Origin: Teratosphaeria epicoccoides
Taxonomy: Eukaryota > Ascomycota > Dothideomycetes > Mycosphaerellales > Teratosphaeriaceae
Assembly: GCA_021401465.1 (NCBI GenBank)
Contig: JADDMT010000141.1
Span: forward strand, 1-64,000
Length of the DNA stretch: 64,000 bases
Direction of reading: 5' to 3'
The translations under genes and the position numbers were made by a program. This document shows, piece by piece, positions 20,504 to 31,039 of the stretch. The notes beneath the pieces were generated by a model that was not told the DNA's origin, made no database searches, and saw nothing but the letters and a program-made list of their open reading frames with translations. The number at the start of each line of letters is the position of its first letter. Positions within the stretch are counted from its first letter, which is position 1.

Positions 20504-21407
20504 ATGGCCTCACCAGACTACAACTACGAGTATTTCAACGTGTCCTTTGATCCAGAATATGTAGCCCGAGTTGAGATCAACCGGCCAAAAAAGCTCAATG
20601 CTTTCTTCGAGCCCATGTGGATCAACCTAGGCGCCATCTTCAAGAGGCTATCAGAGGATCCAGATGTCCGCGTTGTTATCATGACAGCTGCAGGTGACCG
20701 CGCCTTCACAGCTGGCCTCGATGTCCAAGCAGCCTCCGAGGGTGGTCCGCTAAGCTCGCAAAAAGAAGGCGCAGATCCGGCTCGTAGAGCTGTGGCGCTG
20801 CGAAGACACATTCAGGAATTCCAGGACTGTGTGAGCGAGATCGAGAGGTGTGAGAAGCCTGTCATTGCCGCGATGCATGGGATTGCATATGGCTTAGGTA
20901 TCGACATGAGCGTTTGCTGCGATATTCGGCTTTGCGCGAAGGACGCCCGGTTTAGTGTAAGAGAAGTTGAGATTGGTTTGGCTGCGGATGTCGGAACTTT
21001 GACTCGATTGCCCAAGGCGCAGGTGCCGTTTAGCTGGATCAAAGATGTTTGCTTGACAGCGAGAGATTTTGGTGCCGAGGAGGCGCTAAGGGTTGGGTTT
21101 GTGAGTGAAGTATTGCCTGACAAGACGGCGACGGTAGGGAGGGCATTAGAGTTAGCGAAGGTGATCGCGAAGAAGAGTCCTGTAGCGGTTCAAAGTACCA
21201 AAGAGGTGCTGAACTTTTCACGGGATCATTCCGTGACGGATGGTAAGCGCCCATTACTTCAAGACATGACTGATGTGCAATGCTGACGATGTTCCAGGTC
21301 TCAACTACGTCAAGGTGTGGAATGCGGCTGCGCTGCAGACAAAGGATGTGAAGGACGCGATGCTCGCTGGCATACAAAAGAGGAAGCCTACTTTTGCGAG
21401 ACTGTAA
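20504..21407 (+). CDS. Peroxisomal delta3,5-delta2,4-dienoyl-CoA isomerase
   Basis: Two exons, 20504-21242 and 21298-21407, joined over a 55-nt GT-AG intron, give 282 residues. It is a crotonase-fold enzyme: the AFTAGLD oxyanion-loop block is near residue 70 and the HGIAYGLGID block near residue 125. The segment EVEIGLAADVGTLTRLPK holds the Glu and Asp that mark dienoyl-CoA isomerases (ECH1/Dci1) rather than ordinary hydratases. It would shift double bonds so that fatty acids with odd-position double bonds can pass through beta-oxidation. The last residues are ARL, a PTS1-type signal, which places it in the peroxisome. Length matches the family. Without the splice the protein would lack the C-terminal helices and the targeting signal, which supports the intron. 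Confidence 0.9.
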
Positions 21408-21563
21408 AGCCGTCGGATATCACAACTTTGTAGCTCACTTCCTGGCGCTGCTTTCATCAATCGTCCAGTAGCTGAATCTTTGACGCGGCTGGCTGCTATG
21501 ATTGACAGCCCCCGACACTCCGAGCGGCTTGAACTGACTCGAACAGCAATGAAAGCAGGATAG

Positions 21564-21962
21564 ATGATGCCCGTATACGAGCACAAGACCAAAGGCGCCA
21601 GGCTCGTTCCAGAAGGCTTCTCTTTGATGAACGAGGAGGAGCTTGTGATTGCGATGAGTCCGCGCAAGTCATCTCACCCTCCGAGCACTCTTCCCTCGCT
21701 CACAACTGACATATGATCAGACGACGATGTATACATGGTCACCATGCCGCTTAAGGCCGGGCAGGTCCAAGATGATCTCAAGAAAGCCGATCTGCTCAGC
21801 CAAGAGGAGCGCGGAAAGCTCGAATCAAATCCAATAGCGAGAAAGAAGGCTGAGAAGAAAGCGAAGGATGAGGTGCCATGGCGCGTATTTCTGGGCCACG
21901 AGCTTGAGGGTCATTCGTTCAAGAAGTTGATGATCTTGACGATTGACCCGAGCCTTGACTAG
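21564..21962 (+). CDS. Small conserved-looking hypothetical protein
   Basis: Two exons, 21564-21657 and 21721-21962, give 111 residues. The 63-nt intron has donor GTCCGC, which is weak, and acceptor ATCAG. The frame is closed just upstream of the two adjacent ATGs. The protein has a Lys/Glu-rich helix at about residues 45-75 and ends in a short hydrophobic stretch. I do not recognise a family. It lies 156 bp after the isomerase gene in the same direction. Without the intron the second exon would be a 75-residue ORF, so the first exon is the less certain part. Confidence 0.45.
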
Positions 21963-22597
21963 AACAGGGCTGCTGGGTTGGAGATTGACAAGCAGTAGAC
22001 TGTTTGCGATCGGTCGAAGCAATGATGCGGCGTATATGTTAAGCAGCTATCGAGGGCGATCTGGCTAAAACGAGTGGTGATGTCAATGAAGGACGCTGTA
22101 CCATTGACAATCAATCTTGTCTGCTGAATGTCTTGCTGCCTACATGTACACGATGGGCTGCTGGCCTAGGATGTTGTGACGTTCAAGGCTTGGACACCGA
22201 CGCCAAACATCTCTCCTAAGCAACAGCTCAATTGTCAACAGCGTATATACACGCCGTAGTCAAGCAGAACTACAAAGATGCACACCTCCCATAAATGCAG
22301 TTTTTAGTGATGAAGCAGTAAAAGTTGACGCAATCTCCGGGCCTCGTCCGAAGCGTAAGTGCGAACGTGTAAAACGGTCTAGGAAGGAGTATCTTCATTA
22401 ATATCGCGGCCTCAACACCTGAGAAAACCATCACGATCTCACGATGGATACGGAAGAGAATAGATTGCGATATCAATAAGGCGCTGCGCCGCTTCCGCGC
22501 ACACCCACCACAGGCATCTCCTCGCTTGCTTATCGCCCTTGCCTACGTGGACGACTGAGCACACATCGTCGCAGATACACTTCGATTCCCCAACATC
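21963..22597. other. Intergenic, no gene seen
   Basis: It holds the 3' region of the small hypothetical gene and the promoter of the PPxY membrane protein. No motif or RNA gene is visible. Confidence 0.5.
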
Positions 22598-23317
22598 ATG
22601 GCGGTCGAATTATTGCAGCAGCCATGGCTGCTGCCGATCGCCATGCTCCTACTCTACACTCAACATACCACCGCTCAATCTACCCAGACTCAGGACGGCT
22701 CCAGCTCCGTTTCACTGCCGCCAGGAGCGGCCGACAGTTACACCTCGAGCAGCAGCAGTGATGACAGCAACACCGACTCGAGCGTCGTCAACTATTACTT
22801 CGTCTTCCTGGCGTTAATCCTCGCGATTGCTGGACTGGGCGCCTTCTTCATTTGGCGTCGAAGAAGACGGGCGTTGCTGATGATGAGAGCGGGCAGAGAA
22901 AGTGCGCTCGAAAGGGATGTGGCTGGATGGCAGGGTGGAGGAGCGCGAAGCCGTTGGTACCGACACGGGCGCTGGAATAGAAGCGAGGACAACGTTGATA
23001 GGGAAGAAGGTCTCAATGAGTTCGGTGAAGCGCCGCCTGCCTACGCGCCCGCGAGTTCTGAAGGACGGACAGGAGGAGGTGGGAACAGTCCCATGTTGTC
23101 CGTGCCGATGCAGACACTTGCCAGAGAAGATGCCGGACTCAAGCCGCCAGACTACACCGAAGCGAATGCGAGGCCGGTAGACGATCCTGGCAGGCAATCA
23201 GGACTGAGCACTGCGACCAGGCCCCGGCAAGAAGATGAACAAGTAGTTCCAGGTGCCACGAACGAAACACAGAACGGGCGCGGACATGGGATTACAGATG
23301 TTAGCTCGGCAGCCTAG
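22598..23317 (+). CDS. Single-pass membrane protein with PPxY motifs (Rcr-like)
   Basis: This single-exon gene of 239 residues has a signal peptide (residues 1-26), a short Ser-rich lumenal part, a transmembrane helix at about 66-87 and then a run of six basic residues (RRRRRR-type stop-transfer). The long cytosolic tail is disordered and contains PPAY and PPDY motifs, which are ligands for WW domains of Rsp5/Nedd4 ubiquitin ligases. This layout is that of yeast Rcr1/Rcr2 and other Rsp5 adaptors, which control sorting of plasma membrane proteins. The assignment rests on layout and motifs, not on overall similarity. It could also be an unrelated fungal surface protein. Confidence 0.65.
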   Translation: MAVELLQQPWLLPIAMLLLYTQHTTAQSTQTQDGSSSVSLPPGAADSYTSSSSSDDSNTDSSVVNYYFVFLALILAIAGLGAFFIWRRRRRALLMMRAGRESALERDVAGWQGGGARSRWYRHGRWNRSEDNVDREEGLNEFGEAPPAYAPASSEGRTGGGGNSPMLSVPMQTLAREDAGLKPPDYTEANARPVDDPGRQSGLSTATRPRQEDEQVVPGATNETQNGRGHGITDVSSAA

Positions 23318-23914
23318 CAGAGCTGGGTGATGCACCGCAGGTCTTGGCGACCTACAGCGGCGCTATGGTCTGAGGGACTGCATTGATTCTTGATGGACTT
23401 TTAGCGTGGCGTTTGGATGGCAGCAGCATACTGTGAAATGCGATACGATGCACGGGTGATTTACAAGACGGAATTCAGCTAAAGCAATAACTTTCGGCAG
23501 TAATCTGTGCAGCAACAGGCCTTTGGTCCATGAGTCTATCGACTGACCTATAAGTAGCTTTTCAACAAGTGTATGACCGGTTGGTCGACCTCCCAAGATG
23601 AGCCACGAACGTTGAGGCCAGTGATGCCGCCAACCAATGACAGGGAAGACAACGTTGCGTGACATGTCTACACGGATCGAGCAGTCACAAGCATCATCGA
23701 CCTTTCGACCGTATCATTGATGGATCAGTAGAATCAACAAGCAGTCAAGGGTTTTGGGAGGCATTCGGCCATGTCGACCGGTCACTAGGCTGACTTACTA
23801 ATGGGAGCACTGGTCAAGGTATGGATGATATGCAGTCACAACGATGGCGGCTGAGTTGATTGTCTGACGCTACGCATGATTTGCTGTCGAATGATTGAGT
23901 GACTGATCTCCGTT
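23318..23914. other. Convergent intergenic region, no gene seen
   Basis: It lies between the 3' ends of two converging genes, so it should hold both terminators. Short frames only. Confidence 0.5.
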
Positions 23915-25105
23915 CTACCTGAACAGGGCATTTTGAAGCGAAGCGCCACCACTCATGAACGACGAAAGCTGGTCTCTCATCGTCTGCTGCAAGGCCACGG
24001 ATTTGCCAGTCCTAGAGCTCTCTTCGATCTTGTCCAGCAACCGGTGTCTTTGCACAGCCTGCGACCAGTCGGCGTATTCGTCTATGCGACCAGCCGCAAA
24101 TGCCTCATAGATACGCCCAACATTCTGTGCTGCTGACGGAAGGCTAGACTCCTCGTCGTGCACTGCCCAGTCAATGGGCTCCACAGTATCCTTCTCATGG
24201 TCATTGAGTTTGATGGTCATGTTCGAATACCCAATCTGCAGAAAGCTCCCGTCCGCCGTGACCTCTATCTCGCCCTTCTGGCCGTAGATCCGCCACACCA
24301 GCCCTGGTGTGTCTTTGAAGGGTCCGCCGCCACGCTGATGAACACTCAGCATAGCATCACCCTGCAAATGGCCCTGGAGCATGATCTGATCAGGTGAGGT
24401 CCGCGAGAAGTCCTGAAGCATTCCATCGTCGTCCTTAAGCTGGATCGTCTTCCGCTGTGTACTGACGGAACCGCTCACATCTTTTAGCTCTTGGCCGAGA
24501 CCGTACAGTACAAAGTCGATTAGGTGTCCGAAGTGAATGCTCAACATGGTTGCACCAATGCTAGCATCACTCAGCAAGCGACCTACTCTCTCCGGCTCGA
24601 TCTGCCCAAAGTTGCCAGCAGAGCTTTGAACGGTCGAAGACAACACCTTGCCAATGGCACCATTTGCGACAAGGCTCCGGACTTTATTGACGACTGGGGA
24701 TCTTCGGGCTTGCAGGCCAACTATCGTCTTTGGACTGCCGATCTGCTTGGCCAAATCGTTGAGCTCTTGAGCCTCCTGAAGGTTCTTACCGAGCGGCCAT
24801 TCGACGTATGCATGCTTGCCTGTTGCAACGATCGGCTTAATGGCTGCATAATGCATGTCAATTCTCACAGCACATACAGCGAGATCAAACGCATCGGTAT
24901 CTTTAGCGAGTTCTTCGACTGACCCATAGGCCTTAGCATCAGAAAGCTCATATTTCTTGATGGCCGCCTCGCTCGATTCCTTGCTCGAATTCAATACACC
25001 AGTGATCTTGTACTTTGTTGTCTGCTGCAGATATGGCAGGTGTGCAACGGTGGCCCATCCTCGATTGGCCGAGAGCCCAATGAAGGCAATACGAATGGGT
25101 GACAT
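23915..25105 (-). CDS. Gal80-like Gfo/Idh/MocA family oxidoreductase or regulator
   Basis: This single-exon gene encodes 396 residues. The N-terminal Rossmann fold is seen as RIAFIGLSANRGWATVAHLPYL, with the long GxSxxxGW loop typical of the Gal80 group. The EWPLG block (about residues 102-106) and GLQARRSP (about 132) follow, as in this family, and the C-terminal beta domain completes it. Yeast Gal80 represses Gal4, but most filamentous fungal relatives have no known target and may be NAD(P)-dependent dehydrogenases. It is divergent from the THI5 gene with about 560 bp between start codons, most of it THI5 leader. No galactose genes are near, so a GAL role is not supported by context. Confidence 0.82.
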   Translation of the reverse strand: MSPIRIAFIGLSANRGWATVAHLPYLQQTTKYKITGVLNSSKESSEAAIKKYELSDAKAYGSVEELAKDTDAFDLAVCAVRIDMHYAAIKPIVATGKHAYVEWPLGKNLQEAQELNDLAKQIGSPKTIVGLQARRSPVVNKVRSLVANGAIGKVLSSTVQSSAGNFGQIEPERVGRLLSDASIGATMLSIHFGHLIDFVLYGLGQELKDVSGSVSTQRKTIQLKDDDGMLQDFSRTSPDQIMLQGHLQGDAMLSVHQRGGGPFKDTPGLVWRIYGQKGEIEVTADGSFLQIGYSNMTIKLNDHEKDTVEPIDWAVHDEESSLPSAAQNVGRIYEAFAAGRIDEYADWSQAVQRHRLLDKIEESSRTGKSVALQQTMRDQLSSFMSGGASLQNALFR

Positions 25106-25427
25106 TTTGCGCGAGAGATGGCGTGTGCCGATATCGTCCTGTGTTTGGAGCTGTTCCCTGCGCGCAGCTGAGGGTTGTATTTCTCCGACTACCGCATGGC
25201 CGAGCAGAACCTAAATATGTAAGCTTACTGAATTGGTTAGTTTGAGTCGATTGTTAAGCAAGAGCTCCGACGGGATGCAGATATCTTTAAGCTCCCCGCA
25301 TCGCCCTGAGTTGGTATTTGTGTCTCTTGCATCCAATTCTAACATTGCAAAACCGCTTTCGAATCCATACTGTAACAAGCAACATCACCACAGACCGGTA
25401 CTGGTACGAATTTGGGCAAGAATAGCA

Positions 25428-25502
25428 ATGGCGCCACTCGCAGGAAATGTGCTTGATCAAGGTACCACATCATTGACAATCTCATGCATGACGGGTGCTT
25501 AG
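25428..25502 (+). other. Upstream ORF in the THI5 leader
   Basis: The ATG at 25428 opens a 24-codon frame that ends at TAG 25500-25502, inside the riboswitch. A second upstream ATG at 25447 opens a 9-codon frame. If the leader intron is removed at 25462, the first frame instead continues past the true start in another frame. In Neurospora NMT1, retained or alternatively spliced leader sequence exposes upstream ORFs that block translation; the same logic fits here. Confidence 0.55.
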
Positions 25503-25621
25503 GCTGCGTTGTCGTCGATTGAGAGCGTTTCATGAACGTGTTTTGGTCGTCGACGGCATGCCTTTGCTGAGAACATACCGTTTGGAACCTGATCAGGATA
25601 ATACCTGCGAAAGGAACATGC
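25486..25621 (+). promoter_or_regulatory. TPP riboswitch in the leader intron of THI5
   Basis: The conserved TPP aptamer parts are in order: GGGTGCTT (25493-25500), CTGAGA (25567-25572) and the strand GAACCTGATCAGGATAATACC (about 25585-25604) followed by TGCGAAAGGA. Outer stem P1 can form from GCATG (25486-25490) and CATGC (25617-25621). P3 is lengthened, as in fungi, by pairing of the GTCGTCGA and TCGTCGAC stretches. The aptamer sits inside a probable leader intron, donor at 25462 and acceptor CTGCAG at 25661, four bases before the ATG. Thiamine pyrophosphate binding would change splice-site choice and lower expression. Confidence 0.93.
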
Positions 25622-25665
25622 TTGCCCCATCGCCATCCTTGACTTGTATTGACCGCTGCAGCACA

Positions 25666-26867
25666 ATGTCTACCGACAAGGTCACCTTCTTGACCAACTG
25701 GTATTCGTTACTCTGGTACTCCAGACATTGCAGCAAATACTGACTTCAGCAAGGCACGCGACACCGTATCACGCCCCGCTGTATCTGGCTCAGGCCAAGG
25801 GCTTCTTTCGAGAGCAAAACATTCAGGTCGCGCTGCTTGAGCCGAACGACCCAAGCGTATGCTCGCACCGCCATGCTTGCTCTTCGAGCTTTGACTGAAG
25901 TGCGTTGCAGGATGTCACCGAGATAATCGGTACCGGAAAGGTTGACCTTGGCTACAAGGCCATGATCCACACGCTGGCTGCCAAGGCTCGCGGCTTTCCA
26001 ATCCTGTCGGTTGGCTCCCTGCTTGACGAGCCATTCACCGGTGTCGTCTACCTGAAGGACAGCGGTATCACAACCGACTTCCGCACCTTGAAGGGCAAGA
26101 AGATTGGATATGTCGGAGAGTTTGGCAAGGTATGAGTCACCTTGCCACTCTGTTCTTCTCGTCACTGACGCTGTCAGATTCAAATCGATGAGCTTACATC
26201 CCACTACGGTATGGCTCCAACAGACTACACCGCCATTCGCTGCGGCATGAACGTCTCGAAAGCCATTATCAAAGGCGAGATCGACGCTGGCATCGGCCTC
26301 GAGAACGTTCAGATGGTCGAGCTCGCCGAATGGCTCGCCTCGCAAGGCCGTCCCAAGACCGATGTCCAGATGCTCCGCATCGACGAACTCGCGGAGTTGG
26401 GGTGCTGCTGCTTCTGCTCCATCCTCTACATCGGCAACGAGAAGTTCATCTCCGAGAATCCAGAAAAGGTCCGTGGCTTCATGAAGGCAGTCAAGAAAGC
26501 TACCGACTTTGTGCTCTCCGAGCCTGAGGAGGCATGGGCGGAGTACTGTGACTTCAAGCCTGCGATGGCCACCGAGCTCAACCGCAAGATCTTCGAGCGT
26601 AGCTTCGCTTACTTCTCGAAGGATCTCAAGAATGTAGATCGTGACTGGCAGAAGGTCACCAAGTACGGCAAGCGATTGGGTGTCCTCGATGCGTCGTTCA
26701 AGCCCAACTACACTAATGAATTCCTGACCTGGCAAACGGAGCAGGATCAGGCTGACCCAACCGGCGACCAGAAGCGTATGGTGGCTTTGCAGGAGGAGGT
26801 GGCTCAGCAGGGCGGCTTCAAGCGTCTCGATGTAAAGCGCGTGCCTGTTGTTACCGCGTCTGCATAG
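25666..26867 (+). CDS. THI5: HMP-phosphate synthase (THI5/NMT1), thiamine pyrimidine biosynthesis
   Basis: Four exons, 25666-25700, 25754-25856, 25911-26129 and 26178-26867, give 348 residues. The enzyme makes 4-amino-5-hydroxymethyl-2-methylpyrimidine phosphate from PLP and its own active-site histidine in a single-turnover reaction. With this splice model Lys62 and His66 fall in KAMIH, and the iron-binding CCCFC motif is at residues 195-199, the same numbers as in yeast Thi5, which strongly supports the exon joins. The first intron uses the acceptor CAGCAAG rather than the CAG three bases earlier, which would break the frame. A long antisense frame across the last exons is a composition artefact. 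Regulation is by the TPP riboswitch just upstream. Confidence 0.96.
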
Positions 26868-27077
26868 TTGCATCCTGAGGTCTGCAGGTTGACAACAATT
26901 GTGCGAACTTCATGGCTGGTCACTCTTTTCAGCTTTCGATGCTCGAGCCATGTACAAAGCTAGCAATTATGATAATGCAATGCTTCTCATCCGTCGCCTT
27001 CCTTACACTGGTTAATCGTTTGCCATATCGTCAACGAGATCGGTCATTGACACGCCATCAACCATCATACATCATTC

Positions 27078-27170
27078 CTCATCCTTCATCCTTCATCCTT
27101 CATCCTTCATCCTTCATCCATCATCCTTCATCCTTCATCCTTCATCCATCATCCATCAACCATCAACTCT
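27078..27170. repeat. Heptanucleotide microsatellite (CATCCTT)n
   Basis: Ten or so units of CATCCTT, with CATCCAT and CATCAAC variants toward the right end. All reading frames through it are low complexity, so the short ORF covering it is not a gene. Confidence 0.9.
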
Positions 27171-27872
27171 CGGTGATCACCTCTCACCTGTTGCCTTACG
27201 CCATCGTGATTACCATCTCCACCCATCATCCATCAAGCTATGAAATTGGTGGGGTTATAGTGGGTTGATCTAAGAAGCTATCCAGAGCAGCTAAAGCAAA
27301 GCTAGCTAATACCGAGTGTCCTGGGCTCCTACTAATGTAACAGTCTGCGGCCCTGCTGAAAGCCCAAGTCGCCCTCGGCCGGTATCATAGCCCTGTCCCA
27401 TGAGTGTGCTTTTGGTCTATTAGATTCCCATTCCAACAATCCATGTATTCAGAGGCAAGCTAAGTTCTGGACCTCCTCACGTCAAGCCAGTGTCAACATC
27501 AAGTCAAGGAAACGCCGTCTCCATAGCTATGCTCCACAGATCTGTTATCTTCACAGCACAATTGCCTTGTGAGAGTATAAGGTTGTTGGCAGCGATGTCG
27601 AGCAGGCTGAGGCCGATTGGCCTCAGGCTTGCCGTCCACGTACTCATCAATGCAGTGAAACCACTGTACACCTGTGTCGATCTTCCTCGATGATTTGGGG
27701 ATTGGTGAGTGAAACCATTGGCTTCAAGAATCGAGATGTACCTGCATTCTGCCGCCGCTGAGGTGAAGTCCGTCTGAAAGGTGATGGCCTTCCATTACCC
27801 ATCGATCACCATGCGTTGACCATGGACCATCATATCTCAGCCAGAGCGCGACACCCATCGGCCATCATCTGT

Positions 27873-27985
27873 CAAACATGACATGGCAACTACCAACGTC
27901 ATATGACAACTGTCAACGTCAAACGTCACATGGCAACTGTCAACGTCAAGCATCAACGTCAACTATCAACGTCAACCATCACACA
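27873..27985. repeat. Imperfect CAACGTCA repeats
   Basis: Seven or so copies of the core CAACGTCA occur, spaced 10-25 bp, often within larger units such as ATGGCAACTGTCAACGTCAA. Each core holds an ACGTCA half-site like that bound by bZIP (CRE/AP-1 type) proteins; binding is only a possibility. Confidence 0.7.
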
Positions 27986-28508
27986 TAACGCTATGTGTGG
28001 CGGACGCCGCCTAGCCAAAATACTGTCTCCAGCTTCGAGCACATCTACAGCCAGCTGCACCCATAGCGGCATGTTTAATCTGTCCTAAGTAGACCCAAGT
28101 ACTTTTCAAGCAATCTCGCCCGTCCTCAACCATACTTCATCGCAGTCAGCCCTCCGACCCGTCGCTCTCCGTCTTCGCGCTCCTCAGAGGCCATCCATCA
28201 TTGAGAAACGCATCCATATTCTCCCTCTACACATCTGGCGTCTTCTTCTTCCACGTTCGCAAGGTAGCGAATGCAGCATCGACCTGGGCGTCGAATGACT
28301 ATGGCCCATCACATTCAGGAGCACATCCCAGACCACCGACGCCGGAAGGGTGAGTGAGCCTAAAAGCGGTCCATATGGGCACAGCTGCCGGGCCGTCTGA
28401 GTACTGGATGCATGTTTCTTGATATTGCCAACCACCTTGCGCTCTCTATCGCTCTTCTCCATCTTGCCATGCACACGTCCGAACGATTCCGGAAGTTGAG
28501 TTGGTCCA

Positions 28509-28913
28509 ATGCGCCTTGGCGTTCACATGGCTCTGCCAGACGAGGAACGCATCGCGCGCGTTAGCGAGATTACGGAGGCCACCCAGATGTTCATCAAAGC
28601 ATGCGACCCCAACCATCCTGCGGTCAATAAGGACGAGGAGGCGGCCGAGGAGGCGGCCGAGGAGGCTGAGTATGAGGTTTCAGAAGACGACGAAGAGCGT
28701 GTGACCACCGGAAGAAAGCTGAAGACTGCCGCTCTCGATCTTAAGAGTCCGGGCGCCATGTCCAGCATACCACCGCAATTCGATTGGATGCAATCGTCGA
28801 GGATGCACCCGTCTTTCCGAGACATCAAGTATACTTCGCTGACAACCATTGTCTTGAGTGGGTGCAAACTTTGGGTCTTGAATGGGTGCACACTTGCTGT
28901 ACTCAACCTGTAG
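28509..28913 (+). CDS. Possible acidic hypothetical protein
   Basis: An open frame of 134 codons. Residues 1-35 look like a structured N-terminus, followed by an acidic Glu/Ala repeat (EEAAEEAAEEAE) and a further 65 residues. No domain is recognised. The C-terminal hydrophobic end may be read-through into an intron or 3' region. It could be a fragment of a gene whose other exons I cannot find. Confidence 0.3.
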   Translation: MRLGVHMALPDEERIARVSEITEATQMFIKACDPNHPAVNKDEEAAEEAAEEAEYEVSEDDEERVTTGRKLKTAALDLKSPGAMSSIPPQFDWMQSSRMHPSFRDIKYTSLTTIVLSGCKLWVLNGCTLAVLNL

Positions 28914-29513
28914 CCTGCAGTCGTGTGCTGTGTCAGATAGAATACAGAGCGGGCATTGGAAGCCTTCAGCCCTGCAGTGGTCAGGCTAGAATTCGGCCTT
29001 CTAGCTCCTCGGTAATACTAGGAAATGCAACTTGGAGCTGTTCCCAAACAGCCACCTGTGGCACTGACAGTGACAGCAGAGTTTGGGGATCCGCGGACCA
29101 CTGCAACGCTAGCTCTAAGCTTGTCTTGACGACCCATCTGATCTCCATGTCGCCTCCTCGACCTAACTTGCTCTATCAACCGTTGGAAGCAAGCCCACGT
29201 GTGCCTGAGTAGGCGCGAACTCAAGAATAGAGCCTCAGCCATTGCCACGGTCTCCTACCGCTGTGCCACGCTCGCTTTTGGAGAAGCTCTGAAACAGGGG
29301 CCGCCATGGGAGTATTGCCAGTTTTGCTCATCGCGTCCAGCCAGGAGGGTAAGGAGCGACGGCAGACGCCTGAGTCGAACTTCTTCTGCGATATAATGCG
29401 TCTCTCCGGCTGCATGAGATCAGAGGTCTGGCAGAGGCATTCATAATGCTGTGCGCGTCTCGATGAGCGCAATCCTAAGCTCACACCAAGATGCCTCTTC
29501 GCGCTGATCCCTC

Positions 29514-30176
29514 TCACCCACCCGCCCTCTCCAACTTTCTCCTCTCTCTCGCCTCCTTCTTCCTAGCGTTCTCTTCTGCAATCCGATTCTGCACCTTCAA
29601 CTCCATACTATGCTGATCCATCAACGCCTTCAGTTCCTTCTCAATCTGCTCATTCCGCTCTTTCGCCTTCTGTCTCGCCCTCAACCTCTCTCTCAACACC
29701 TCGACCTGACTATCCACGTCCTTCTGGATCGCATTTCTCATCTCCTCAGCAGACCTGATGTCACTGTTGTTCCCCAGAAAGAAATCGGTGAAAGTGTCCT
29801 CGTTCGGGTCAAGCCCAGGTCCACCCTCCAAGTACCCGCCTGGGTGTGTGAGTTTGACGCCCGCGACTGGGCTAGCGAAGATGCGGCGAGGGTCGTCTAG
29901 AGGTATGGGCAGCTCTTCTTCGGGGATGCTTGGGAGGGACTGAATGGAGATGTCGTTGGCGCGGACTGAGATGCCGTCCTCCGGCTGCTCGAAGCTGTCG
30001 CTGGGTATTACACGAATGCCATCGTGTTTGACTTCGGGATCAAGGACAGCGCGCACCAGTGCATCCTCGAAGTCGGAGTTGTACTTAAGGTCGTGTGAGA
30101 CATAATGCGCCCAGGCGCCGGTGGGCTGTTCCTCCTGCGGCGGTGTTGGGCCACCTGGCGGAGTGGCAGTTGTCAT
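29514..30176 (-). CDS. Hypothetical protein with C-terminal coiled coil
   Basis: This single-exon frame of 220 codons has a Pro-rich N-terminus, a middle part with several Asp/Glu-Pro turns, and a C-terminal helix (about residues 135-218) of Glu, Lys, Arg and Gln in heptad pattern. There is no membrane segment or signal. Codon use and length are gene-like. I do not recognise a family. Its upstream end is followed by an intergenic gap of several hundred bases. Confidence 0.6.
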   Translation of the reverse strand: MTTATPPGGPTPPQEEQPTGAWAHYVSHDLKYNSDFEDALVRAVLDPEVKHDGIRVIPSDSFEQPEDGISVRANDISIQSLPSIPEEELPIPLDDPRRIFASPVAGVKLTHPGGYLEGGPGLDPNEDTFTDFFLGNNSDIRSAEEMRNAIQKDVDSQVEVLRERLRARQKAKERNEQIEKELKALMDQHSMELKVQNRIAEENARKKEARERRKLERAGG

Positions 30177-30607
30177 GGTCAGAGTGTCCAGCGCACCAGA
30201 CGCCAGCGCGATAAGTGATGTCTCAGGCCGTCATGGCACTACATACACATGTGATTGTCATAGCCTGATAGAGAAAGACCCAGCAAATTGGCTGAGCTAT
30301 CGATAAGCTACCTTGCTGAGTACGGAAGGCGCGGCCCGACGGACCGAGGGCGCGACTACCCTCGATTGTTCTGCTCACCTCCAACTTCTTTCATCGCCTG
30401 GGCAGTATGTGAGGGTATTTCGCCTCTATCTATCATACTGGCTATGACCTGAATCGACATTTGCAAGTAATTATCGTTCGCATACAACATATTGCTCAAG
30501 CTCAACAGTACAGGCTGCACCGAGCTCTCAGAAGCATTCATTTCGAAGTCCTCCTGATATCGAGAAGCATTGGTCTGTCATGTCTACCCTGCCGACTCCT
30601 GACGCCG

Positions 30608-31039
30608 TCACCGAACCCTCCACTTCTGCCCGGCCTTCGGGATCCTGTCATTCTCAACAATCTTCAATTGTCGATAATGGTCACGCGATTGGATAGCCTT
30701 CTGTTCGAACGTCGGTACCATGCCAGTTGTTCTGACAATTACACGCGCAGACCCTCCAGGAGCTCCTGAGTCCAGTTCATGGCAGGGAACAGGCTCCCCG
30801 CAGGATTTGGCCATGACCGTCTCAAAGATCACAGGCATCGCGCTGGGAGTGATCATGCATCTCAAGAGTCTGTGAGAGGTCTGTATCGGCACCAAGTTGT
30901 CTTTGGCCTGCTGAAATGTCGCGACTCGCCCAGAAGATGAGGCTTGTCCCCTACTGGATATCTTTGACGTCAGTATGCCACTGATATACAAGGAGGATCG
31001 GAAGCCCTTTACAATCTCGGAAGCTTTCCAATTGCTCAT
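30608..31039 (-). CDS. Possible small hypothetical protein
   Basis: A frame of 143 codons from the ATG at 31039. An internal 39-nt stretch looks like an intron (GTATAT donor, TACTGAC branch, CAG acceptor); it is a multiple of three, so the frame is open with or without it. In a neighbouring frame there is a hydrophobic helix near 31060-31135, so the true gene may be different and start further upstream. No known domain. Confidence 0.3.
   Translation of the reverse strand: MSNWKASEIVKGFRSSLYISGILTSKISSRGQASSSGRVATFQQAKDNLVPIQTSHRLLRCMITPSAMPVIFETVMAKSCGEPVPCHELDSGAPGGSARVIVRTTGMVPTFEQKAIQSRDHYRQLKIVENDRIPKAGQKWRVR

Larger units (their letters stand above)
26868..28508. other. Gene-poor region with simple repeats
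   Basis: No gene is supported. It contains two low-complexity repeat arrays (27078-27170 and 27873-27985) and scattered short frames that follow the repeats. Confidence 0.55.

Noticed and set aside
24158..25214. Plus-strand frames over the Gal80-like gene
   Set aside because: They are short, overlap and are shadows of the 396-residue minus-strand gene.
25746..26873. 375-codon open frame on the minus strand across THI5
   Set aside because: It mirrors the coding exons of a clearly identified gene and reads through its introns. It has no recognisable motif.
26912..27268. 118-codon plus frame over the CATCCTT array
   Set aside because: Its sequence is made of the simple repeat (HPSSFI units) and has no other support.
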